This document shows, in pieces, positions 25,465-32,646 of a stretch of 36,182 bases of DNA. Source of the DNA: JBKPNZ01 sp046732895 (GTDB lineage Bacteria; Actinomycetota; Thermoleophilia; Solirubrobacterales; 70-9); NCBI GenBank assembly GCA_046732895.1, contig JBKPNZ010000043.1, positions 1 to 36,182 on the forward strand, read 5' to 3'. Below the pieces are notes generated by a model. That model was given only the letters and a program-made list of their open reading frames with translations, was not told the DNA's origin and ran no database searches. A program made the position numbers and the translations under genes. Within the stretch, counting starts at the first letter, position 1; each line of letters starts with the position of its first letter.

Positions 25465-25568
25465 ATGCCAACCGCCTCCTCTGCTCCCGCCAGGAATACC
25501 TGGCCCACGGCTACGCCGTGGGCATTTCATGCTGCTCCCGCGTCCGGGAGCGGTTGGGTTCGTGGCAT
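25465..25568 (+). repeat. Two-hairpin element, copy D, inside a longer inverted repeat
   Basis: On the plus strand: GGAATACCTG, hairpin GCCCACGGC-TAC-GCCGTGGGC, linker ATTTCATGCTGCT, hairpin CTCCC-GCGTCC-GGGAG. The order, the GGAATACCT head and the CATGCTGCT linker match copies A1/A2 read on the plus strand, with different stems. Outer arms CCAACCGC (25468) and GCGGTTGG (25550) plus ATGCCA/TGGCAT enclose it. It follows the corA stop and may end that transcript, though the U-tract is weak. Confidence 0.8.
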
Positions 25569-25574
25569 GCTCCA

Positions 25575-25580
25575 TAGGAT
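25575..25580 (+). promoter_or_regulatory. -10 box TAGGAT of a probable leaderless promoter (HIT gene)
   Basis: TANNNT with exactly 6 nt to the GTG at 25587 and no separate Shine-Dalgarno sequence. Confidence 0.45.
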
Positions 25581-25586
25581 CCCGCC

Positions 25587-26078
25587 GTGCCAACCCAACG
25601 CATCTGGGCGCCATGGCGCCTCGCGTACGTGAAGGACGCCTCCAAGGACTCTGCCGAGGAGTGCATCTTCTGCGCCAAGCCCGCCGAGGATGACGACGAG
25701 GCGAACCTCATCGTTCACCGCGGCGATCGCTGCTTCGTGATCCTGAACCTCTACCCGTACACGAACGGCCACCTCATGATCGCGCCGTACGAGCACCTCG
25801 CGACCCTGCCCGCGCTCGGCCCCGAGACCGTGGCCGAGATGATGGCCCTCTCCCAGCGGGCGATGACCATCCTCGAGGAGAGCTACGAGCCCCACGGGTA
25901 CAACGTGGGCTTCAACCAGGGACGGGTCGCGGGCGCCGGGGTCGAACACCACATCCACATGCACGTGGTCCCTCGCTGGGGCGGCGACACGAACTTCATG
26001 CCGGTGCTCGCCGACACCCGCGTGATGCCCCAGACGCTCGAGCAGAGCTATGAGGCGCTGAAAGGGAAGTTTGAGTAG
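25587..26078 (+). CDS. HIT-family hydrolase/phosphorylase (Ap4A phosphorylase-like)
   Basis: The 163-residue protein has the HIT signature HHIHMHVVPR (H122-x-H124-x-H126), CIFC with C26 and C29 as likely zinc ligands, NLYPYTNGHLMIAPYEH and an N-terminal RIWAPWRLAYV. That N-terminus is typical of the actinobacterial HIT group related to diadenosine tetraphosphate phosphorylases. It acts on nucleoside polyphosphate or nucleotidyl substrates; the exact one is unknown. The start is GTG. Its stop overlaps the start of the next gene by 8 nt, so the pair is an operon. Confidence 0.9.
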   Translation: MPTQRIWAPWRLAYVKDASKDSAEECIFCAKPAEDDDEANLIVHRGDRCFVILNLYPYTNGHLMIAPYEHLATLPALGPETVAEMMALSQRAMTILEESYEPHGYNVGFNQGRVAGAGVEHHIHMHVVPRWGGDTNFMPVLADTRVMPQTLEQSYEALKGKFE

Positions 26079-27444
26079 CGCGCCGCCGCCCGGGATCTTC
26101 AAGGCCTACGACATCCGCGGCCTCTACGGCGAGGAGATGGACGGCGACACCGCGTACCTCGTCGGCCGGGCATTCGCCCGCGTGCTGGCCCAGCTGCGCG
26201 AGAAGGAGACCCGCGAGCTGCGGGTCGGCCTCGGCCGGGACATGCGCCTGCAGGCCCCCGAGATGAGCGGGCGGGTCCGCGAGGGGCTCGTCGACGAGGG
26301 ATGCGCGGTACTCGACGCCGGGCTGATCGCGACCGAGATGCTCTATTTCCTCGTCGGCTCCAGGGAGCTGGACGGCGGAGCGATGGTGACCGCCTCGCAC
26401 AACCCCAAGGCGTACACCGGGATCAAGCTCGTCCGCGAAGGTGCCCTCGCGTTCTCCGGCGACGCCGGAATCGGCGACGTCAGGGCCGAGATCGAGGCCG
26501 GCATGCCGGAGGGGCCGGGCGGCGGCTCGGTCGAGGCCGTCGACATCTACGACGCCTTCCACTCGCACGTCCTCGGCTTCATCGACGCCGATCGGGTGAA
26601 GCCCCTGCGGGTCGTGGTGGACGGTGGCAACGGGATGGCCGGGCCGATGGTCGGACCCCTGCTCGAGAGGCTCCCGCTCGAACTCAGCACGACGTACTGG
26701 GTGCCCGACGGGGAGTTTCCAGATCACGAGCCGAACCCACTGGTGGAGGCGAACCGCCGCTTCATCATCGAGCGGGTGCTCGAGTCCGGGGCGGACCTGG
26801 GCATCGCATGGGACGGCGATGCGGATCGCTGCTTCTTCATCGACGACTCGGGAACTTTCGTCGACGGCGACTTCCTCACGGCGATGCTGGCCCGGCTGCT
26901 GTTGCGCAAGGAACCCGGCGCAGCGATCGTCTACGACGTGCGCGCCAGCCGAGCTGTGCCCGACACCGTGCGCGAGCTCGGCGGAACCTCGTACGTGAAC
27001 CGGGTCGGCCATGCCTTCTTCAAGCACGCACTCCGCGAGCATCACGCCGCCTTCGGTGGCGAGGTCTCCGGCCACTACTACTTCCGCGACTTCTGGTCGG
27101 CCGACTCCGGCACGATCCCCGCGCTGCTCGTTCTCGAGCTGCTCTCGGTCGAGGGCCGTTCGCTCGCTGAGGTGGTCACCGACTTCCGCTCGCGCTACTT
27201 CATCTCCGGCGAGATCAACTCGGAGGTCGCCGACCAGCAGGCGAAGATGGAGGAGCTCGCCGAGCGCTACTCCGACGGCGAGATCAGCCGGCTCGACGGC
27301 GTCTCGGTCGACTACCCCGACTGGCACTTCAACGTGCGCCCCTCCAACACCGAGCCGCTGTTGCGGCTGAACCTGGAGTCGCTGGTGTCGCGGGCGGACA
27401 TGGAGCGGCGCCGGGATGAGGTCCTCGCGGTGATCCGGGAGTGA
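26071..27444 (+). CDS. manB: Phosphomannomutase/phosphoglucomutase
   Basis: This enzyme interconverts hexose 6- and 1-phosphates. The 457-residue alpha-D-phosphohexomutase has KAYDIRGLYG at the N-terminus, the phosphoserine loop TASHNPKAYTG (Ser109), the metal loop DGDADR (about 249-254), the sugar-specificity loop GGEVSGHYYF and the phosphate-binding RPSNTEPLLR near the end. The GEVSGHYYF and RPSNTEP motifs favour the PMM/PGM (ManB/AlgC) group. The TTG start overlaps the HIT stop. It could supply glucose-1-phosphate or mannose-1-phosphate for the CDP-sugar genes nearby, which is inference. Confidence 0.93.
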   Translation: MSSAPPPGIFKAYDIRGLYGEEMDGDTAYLVGRAFARVLAQLREKETRELRVGLGRDMRLQAPEMSGRVREGLVDEGCAVLDAGLIATEMLYFLVGSRELDGGAMVTASHNPKAYTGIKLVREGALAFSGDAGIGDVRAEIEAGMPEGPGGGSVEAVDIYDAFHSHVLGFIDADRVKPLRVVVDGGNGMAGPMVGPLLERLPLELSTTYWVPDGEFPDHEPNPLVEANRRFIIERVLESGADLGIAWDGDADRCFFIDDSGTFVDGDFLTAMLARLLLRKEPGAAIVYDVRASRAVPDTVRELGGTSYVNRVGHAFFKHALREHHAAFGGEVSGHYYFRDFWSADSGTIPALLVLELLSVEGRSLAEVVTDFRSRYFISGEINSEVADQQAKMEELAERYSDGEISRLDGVSVDYPDWHFNVRPSNTEPLLRLNLESLVSRADMERRRDEVLAVIRE

Positions 27445-27491
27445 TCACACTTCTGGCGATAAGGGGAGCAGCGCGAAGCGGCTTTGGCAGG

Positions 27492-27537
27492 TCCGTGTCG
27501 ACTTATTGCCCCTATAGACCCCATAAGTCGACACGGA
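27492..27537. repeat. Perfect 15-bp inverted repeat with 16-bp loop
   Basis: TCCGTGTCGACTTAT (27492-27506) and its exact complement ATAAGTCGACACGGA (27523-27537) flank a loop. Shorter arms AAGCGGCTT/AAGCCCGCTT outside extend it imperfectly. There is no U-tract on either strand. It fills the 131-bp gap between the phosphomutase and MBL genes. Candidate roles are an mRNA-end stem, a protein-binding palindrome or a remnant of a mobile repeat. Confidence 0.85.
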
Positions 27538-27575
27538 AGCCCGCTTGCCTCCGATCCCATTCCTCTTAGTGCCTT

Positions 27576-28634
27576 ATGAACCCGCCGCTCACCCCCGAAG
27601 GAGCCCTCGACCGCGCCCGCGACGCCGGCATCCACCGCCTGCGCATCCCGACCCCCTTCGCCGTCGGCAGGGTCAACTGCTACCTGATCGAGGACGCGCC
27701 GCTGACCCTCGTCGACACCGGGCCGAACTCGGGCAAGGCCCTCGACGAGCTCGAGCATCAGCTCGGGGAGCTGGGGCGGTCGATCGAGGACCTCGAGCTC
27801 GTGATCCTCACCCACCAGCACATCGACCATCTGGGGCTGATCGAGATCGTGGTCCAGCGCTCCGGTGCCGACGTCGCGGCCATCGACGTCGCGGTCGATC
27901 GCCTGGCCAACTTCGGCGATGACGCCGAGCGCGACGATGAGTTCGCGGGCTCACTGATGATCCGCTACGGCATCCCCGAGGAGATGGTGATCGCCCTGCG
28001 GTCCGTCTCGCGGGCGTTTCGCGGCTGGGGAGCGCGCGCCGAGGTCACCCGCCCTCTCGCCGACGGTGAGCGGCTCGCGATGCGCGACCGCTCGTTCGAG
28101 GTCCAGCATCGCCCGGGACACAGCCCCTCGGACACGGTCTTCTGGGACGACGATCGCCGGATCCTCCTGTGCGCCGACCACCTGATCGCCCACATCTCGT
28201 CGAATCCCCTCATCACCGAGCCCCTGGACGGCTCGAAGGAGCGGCCCCAGGCACTCGTGACCTATCTCGCATCGCTGGCGCGAACGCGCGAGCTGCCCGC
28301 CGAGATCCTGCTGCCGGGGCACGGCGAGCCGATCACGAACCACCGCGAGCTGATCGACGAGCGGTTCGGCCTCCATCGGCGCCGCGCGCTGAAGATCGAG
28401 AAGCTCCTTGCCGACGGCCCGCGCACGCCCTTCGAGCTCGCGCAGGAGATCTGGGGCAACGTCGCGGTCACCCAGTCCTTCCTCACGCTCTCGGAGGTGG
28501 TGGGCCACGTGGACCTCCTCCTGAACGCGGGGCGCGTCGAGGAGATCGTCGATGAGGCCGGCATCACCCGTTTCGCCGCCACGGGCGGAGGGAACGAGAT
28601 CGACATTCCCGGACCCGAGCGCGTGGAGGCGTAA
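27576..28634 (+). CDS. Metallo-beta-lactamase-fold hydrolase
   Basis: The 352-residue protein has the MBL zinc motif THQHIDHLG (H80, H82, D84, H85), VDTGPNSG before it, HRPGHSPSDTVFW, LLCADHLI, LLPGHGEPI and a C-terminal winged-helix-like region (about 265-335, HRRRALKIEKLLADGPRTPFELAQEIWG...). The layout matches the LACTB2-like/hydroxyacylglutathione-hydrolase-like group. The substrate is unknown; thioester, RNA or lactone hydrolysis are all possible. It sits 31 bp upstream of a lipid kinase gene and may be co-transcribed with it. Confidence 0.88.
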   Translation: MNPPLTPEGALDRARDAGIHRLRIPTPFAVGRVNCYLIEDAPLTLVDTGPNSGKALDELEHQLGELGRSIEDLELVILTHQHIDHLGLIEIVVQRSGADVAAIDVAVDRLANFGDDAERDDEFAGSLMIRYGIPEEMVIALRSVSRAFRGWGARAEVTRPLADGERLAMRDRSFEVQHRPGHSPSDTVFWDDDRRILLCADHLIAHISSNPLITEPLDGSKERPQALVTYLASLARTRELPAEILLPGHGEPITNHRELIDERFGLHRRRALKIEKLLADGPRTPFELAQEIWGNVAVTQSFLTLSEVVGHVDLLLNAGRVEEIVDEAGITRFAATGGGNEIDIPGPERVEA

Positions 28635-28665
28635 CCGTGGCCGGACCACGGGGATACGGAGGGAG

Positions 28666-29679
28666 GTGAGCACCGCGACGGTCGAGGCCCCGCCGCGCCC
28701 TCAGGCGACCCCAGAGGTTGCCCGCGCCCGCGTGCGCCCGCCCAAGAAGCGGATGCTCATCATCGTCAACCCCTACGCGACCACCGTCTCGGACCGGCTG
28801 AAGAACCTGGTCGTCTACGCGCTCCAGGGCCGTTATGAGGTCGAGGCGGTCGCCACCCGCGCCCAGAACCACGCCACCGAGATCTGTCGCGAGGCGTGCG
28901 ACGGCAACTACGACCTCGTCGTCGCCTTCGGCGGCGACGGAACCCTGAACGAGGTCGCCAACGGGCTCGCCGGCACCGACGTCCCGGTCTCGGTCCTGCC
29001 TGGTGGCTCGACCAACGTGGTCGCCCGGACGCTCGGCATTCCCAACGACGTCGTAGATGCGACCGAGCACCTGCTCGGGCTTGCGGACGACTTCCGCCCC
29101 CGGCGCATCGATCTCGGGCTCGCCAACGGCAGGCACTTCGTGTTCGCCGCCGGGGCCGGGCTCGATGCGTCTGCGGCCAAGCGGGTCGATGCGCGGCCGA
29201 AGCTGAAGGCACGGGGCGGAAGGTGGTTCTACACCGGCGTCGCCGTTGCGAGCTTCTACCGCGACTACCTCCGCAACCCCGTGGAGCTCCGTCTGCGGAT
29301 CGGCGACCAGACCGCCGAGGGCATCACGACGATCGCGCAGAACTCGGACCCGTTCACCTACTTCGGCACTCGGCCGGTGAGGGTCTGTGAGGGCGCTGCG
29401 CTCGACAACGGGACGCTCTCCGTGGCGATGCTGCGGCGGGCGGCACAGCGGGACGTGCCGACGATCGCGGCGCGTGTGCTGACCGAGGGCCTGCACATCC
29501 CCGACCATCGCCAGATCGAACACTTCCGCGACGTGACCGAGGCACGGATCGAGTCCATGTCCCGCGATCGCGAGGGGCGGCCGCGGCTCTTTCCCGTCCA
29601 GGTCGACGGCGACTACATCGGCGACCACGGCGAGCTCGACCTGGGCATCGAGCCCGGCGCTCTGTCGGTCGTCGCCTGA
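28666..29679 (+). CDS. Diacylglycerol kinase-family lipid kinase
   Basis: The 337-residue protein has the DAGK catalytic domain: MLIIVNPYATTVSDRL, the nucleotide motif VAFGGDGTLNEVANGLAGT, LPGGSTNVVARTLGIP and a C-terminal beta domain with GRPRLFPVQVDGDYIGDHGELDLGIEPGAL. Members phosphorylate diacylglycerol, sphingosine-like or polyprenyl lipids at the membrane. The frame is open upstream. I chose GTG 28666, which follows GGAGGGAG, although the spacing is short; a start a few codons later (GTG in ARVRPPKK) is possible. Confidence 0.88.
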   Translation: MSTATVEAPPRPQATPEVARARVRPPKKRMLIIVNPYATTVSDRLKNLVVYALQGRYEVEAVATRAQNHATEICREACDGNYDLVVAFGGDGTLNEVANGLAGTDVPVSVLPGGSTNVVARTLGIPNDVVDATEHLLGLADDFRPRRIDLGLANGRHFVFAAGAGLDASAAKRVDARPKLKARGGRWFYTGVAVASFYRDYLRNPVELRLRIGDQTAEGITTIAQNSDPFTYFGTRPVRVCEGAALDNGTLSVAMLRRAAQRDVPTIAARVLTEGLHIPDHRQIEHFRDVTEARIESMSRDREGRPRLFPVQVDGDYIGDHGELDLGIEPGALSVVA

Positions 29680-29695
29680 ATACGCTCACGGGCAC

Positions 29696-30136
29696 ATGAG
29701 CAGGGACCCTGACTGCGCGTTCTGCGCAATCGTCGCCGGCGAGAGCGACGCCCACATCGTGTTCGAGGACGAGCGCTCGCTTGCCTTCCTCGACAACCGT
29801 CCGCTGTTCCCCGGCCACTCGCTTCTGGTGCCACGAGAGCACCACGAGGCGATCTGGGATCTGCCAGATGATCTTCTCGAGCCGCTCTTCGCGAACGCGA
29901 GGCTGCTTGCGGTCGCCATCCGCCAGGCAACCGGCTCGACCGGCGCCTTCGTCGCTGCCAACAACATCGTCAGCCAATCGGTGCCGCACTTCCACGTCCA
30001 CGTCGTGCCGCGCAACCGCAAGGACGGGCTGCGCGGGTTCTTCTGGCCGCGGAGCAAGTACGAGTCGGACGAGGCGGCAGCGAACGCGGCTGCCTCGGTT
30101 CGCGCCGCGGTCGAGGCGGTCCAAGCCGCCGGGTGA
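29696..30136 (+). CDS. HIT-family protein (second copy)
   Basis: The 146-residue protein has the HIT motif PHFHVHVVPR (H98-x-H100-x-H102), CAFC (C7, C10) at the N-terminus, LDNRPLFPGHSLLVPREH and a 29-residue C-terminal extension after the core. It belongs to the HinT/Fhit-like purine-nucleotide-binding hydrolases; the substrate is unknown. It is clearly different from the HIT protein at 25587, with low identity outside the motif. It is 16 bp after the lipid kinase, and its stop is directly followed, without a gap, by the convergent rel stop. Confidence 0.9.
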   Translation: MSRDPDCAFCAIVAGESDAHIVFEDERSLAFLDNRPLFPGHSLLVPREHHEAIWDLPDDLLEPLFANARLLAVAIRQATGSTGAFVAANNIVSQSVPHFHVHVVPRNRKDGLRGFFWPRSKYESDEAAANAAASVRAAVEAVQAAG

Positions 30137-32419
30137 CTAGGCGCTGGGCGTGATGCGGTAGGCGTCGAAGACCGAGTCGACGTTGCGCAGGCGTCCCACG
30201 CACTGGCGCAGCTGCTCGGTGTCCCCCACCTCGACGACGAAGCGGTTCTTCACCATCGGGTGCTTGGTCGAGCACTTCGCCTCGATGATGTTCACGCCGG
30301 TCTCGGCGAACGTCCGCGACAGGTCCTCGAGCAGGCGGGTGCGGTCCCATGCGTCCACCTGCAGCTCCACGCGGTACGAGGTGGAGTTGTCGCCCTCCCA
30401 CTCCACATCGGTGAATCGCTCCGGCGCCTTGCGCAGGGCGGCGACGTTCTTGCAGTCCTCGCGGTGGATCGTGATCCCTCGCCCCAGCGAGACGTAGCCG
30501 ACGATGTCGTCGCCGGGGACCGGGCGACAGCACTTCGCGAGGCGCACCATCACGTCCTCGACGCCCTTGACGATGATCCCGTAGTTCGAGGCGTCCTGGG
30601 TGCGACGCTGGCGCTCATCGCGGCCCTCGAGCACGCCCGCGAGCCGCGCCTCGGTCTCGTCGCCGGCGACGGCCTCGCCCTGCTTCAGGCGCTGCAGGAG
30701 CTTGTTCGCAACGATGCGCGAGGTGATCTTCCCCTGGCCGAGCGCGATGTAGAAGTCGTCGGCCTTCTTGAAGCCCATCTCGCGGATGACGTCGGCGAGC
30801 AGCGGCGAGCCCGCCATGCGCTGCATGGGAAGGCCTCGCTTGCGTAGTGCGTCCTGAAGCTCCTCGCGACCGCGCCGCTCGGCGTCCTCACGTCGCTCCC
30901 GCTTGAGGAAGGCGCGGATCTTGTTCCGCGCACGGCTCGTTCGCACCAGACCGAGCCAGTCGCGGGACGGTCCGCGCTCCTGCTTGGCGGTGAGGATCTC
31001 GACGATGTCTCCCGACTTGAGCTGGTAGTGGAGCGGGACGATCTTGCCGTTCACCTTCGCGCCCACGCAGCGGTGCCCGACGTCGGTGTGGACGGCGTAG
31101 GCGAAGTCGAGCGGCGTCGAGCCCGCTGAGAGGTTCATCACCTCTCCCTTCGGCGTGAAGACGAAGACCTCGTCCTCGAAGAGGTCGACCTTCAGCGACT
31201 CGAGGAACTCCGTGGGGTCCTGCTCCCCCTCGGCGTCGAGGAGCTGGCGCAGCCACATCATCTTCTCGCGCTCCGAATCGCCCTTGGCGCGCGAGCCCTC
31301 CTTGTAGAGAACATGGGCTGCGATCCCGTACTCGGCGAGCTCGTGCATGTCGGGGGTGCGGATCTGGATCTCGAGGGGCCGCCCCTCCGGGCCGATCACG
31401 GTGGTGTGGAGCGCCTGGTAGAGGTTCAGCTTCGGCGTCGCGACGAAGTCCTTGAAGCGGCCGGGCAGCGGCTTCCAGAGCGAATGGATGATCCCGATGG
31501 CGCCGTAGCAGTCCTTTACCGAGCCGACGATGACCCGCATCGCCGTGAGGTCGTAGATCTCGTTGAACTCCCGGCCCTTCTTGGTCATCTTCGAGTAGAT
31601 CGAGTAGAAGTGCTTCGCCCGGCCTGAGATCTCAGCCTCGATCCCGACCTTCCTCAGCTCTCGCCGCAGGAAGCGGCCGGCGTCCTCGACGTAGCGCTCG
31701 CGCTCGGTCCGCTGCTGGGAGACCAGGGTCTTGATCTCCTCGTACTTGCGCGGATGGAGCCGCTGGAATGCCAGGTCCTCGAGCTCCCACTTGATCGCGT
31801 GGATACCCAGCCTGTGCGCAAGGGGGGCGTAGATCTCGAGCGTCTCGCGCGCCTTGTCGAGCTGCTTCTGCTTGGGCAGCGCCGAGATCGTGCGCATGTT
31901 GTGAAGGCGGTCGGCGAGCTTGATCAGGATGACCCGCACGTCGGTGGCCATCGCCACCATCATCTTGCGGTAGTTCTCCGCCTGGTGCTCGTCGCGGCTC
32001 TGGAAGGTGATCTCGGTGAGCTTCGTGACGCCGTCGACCAAGCCGGCGACGGCATCGCCGAAGAGCTCGTTGACCTCGTCGAGGCTGGCGCTCGTGTCCT
32101 CGACGGTGTCGTGTAGAAGCGCCGCGCACAGCGTCTCGGTGTCGAGGCGGAGACCCGCACAGATCTTCGCGACCTCCACCGGGTGCGTGATGAAGTCCTC
32201 GCCCGAGCGGCGGCGCTGGTCAGCGTGGCGCTCGCACGCGAACGCAAAGGCGTGCTCGACGGCCTCCGCGTCGATCTCCCGGTCATCACCGCCCGAGTGC
32301 TCGGCAACCACCGCGAGCAGATCCCCGAGCAAGGCACGATCTTCCTTCGTCAGCTCCTCGGTGAAGCGGTCGAGCGGTGCGGACGGCGCGGATGTCCCGT
32401 CGCCCGCGCCGACGCGCAT
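30137..32419 (-). CDS. rel: Bifunctional (p)ppGpp synthetase/hydrolase Rel
   Basis: Rel makes and degrades (p)ppGpp in the stringent response on the ribosome. From ATG 32419 the 760 residues hold an HD hydrolase domain (HPVEVAKI 79-86, LLHDTVEDT with H103/D104, DRLHNMRT), the synthetase domain with the RFKD motif (321-324) that marks bifunctional Rel rather than RelA, a TGS domain (about 412-475), the helical/zinc-finger region and a C-terminal ACT domain. The frame stays open for over 80 codons upstream and reads as a Lys/Ala/Arg-rich tail without ATG, GTG or TTG, so the true start may lie upstream. Convergent with the HIT gene. Confidence 0.95.
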   Translation of the reverse strand: MRVGAGDGTSAPSAPLDRFTEELTKEDRALLGDLLAVVAEHSGGDDREIDAEAVEHAFAFACERHADQRRRSGEDFITHPVEVAKICAGLRLDTETLCAALLHDTVEDTSASLDEVNELFGDAVAGLVDGVTKLTEITFQSRDEHQAENYRKMMVAMATDVRVILIKLADRLHNMRTISALPKQKQLDKARETLEIYAPLAHRLGIHAIKWELEDLAFQRLHPRKYEEIKTLVSQQRTERERYVEDAGRFLRRELRKVGIEAEISGRAKHFYSIYSKMTKKGREFNEIYDLTAMRVIVGSVKDCYGAIGIIHSLWKPLPGRFKDFVATPKLNLYQALHTTVIGPEGRPLEIQIRTPDMHELAEYGIAAHVLYKEGSRAKGDSEREKMMWLRQLLDAEGEQDPTEFLESLKVDLFEDEVFVFTPKGEVMNLSAGSTPLDFAYAVHTDVGHRCVGAKVNGKIVPLHYQLKSGDIVEILTAKQERGPSRDWLGLVRTSRARNKIRAFLKRERREDAERRGREELQDALRKRGLPMQRMAGSPLLADVIREMGFKKADDFYIALGQGKITSRIVANKLLQRLKQGEAVAGDETEARLAGVLEGRDERQRRTQDASNYGIIVKGVEDVMVRLAKCCRPVPGDDIVGYVSLGRGITIHREDCKNVAALRKAPERFTDVEWEGDNSTSYRVELQVDAWDRTRLLEDLSRTFAETGVNIIEAKCSTKHPMVKNRFVVEVGDTEQLRQCVGRLRNVDSVFDAYRITPSA

Positions 32420-32646
32420 GTGCCCGCGCCGATCGACCGGTGCCAGGGCAGCGTTCTCGGCCCGGGGAGCCTGGCGATCGTCGCCTGCCCCGTTGCCCGC
32501 CGCCGCCTGCTTCTTCGCGCCGGCAGGTCGCTTCTTCGTCGCAGCTCGCGCGGTCGCGGCCTTCGAGCGCGCGGCGCTCGCCTTTGTCCGGCCGCCGCCC
32601 TTATTGCGGGCAGGCTTGGCGTTACCGCGCTTAGCGGTGCCCTTCT

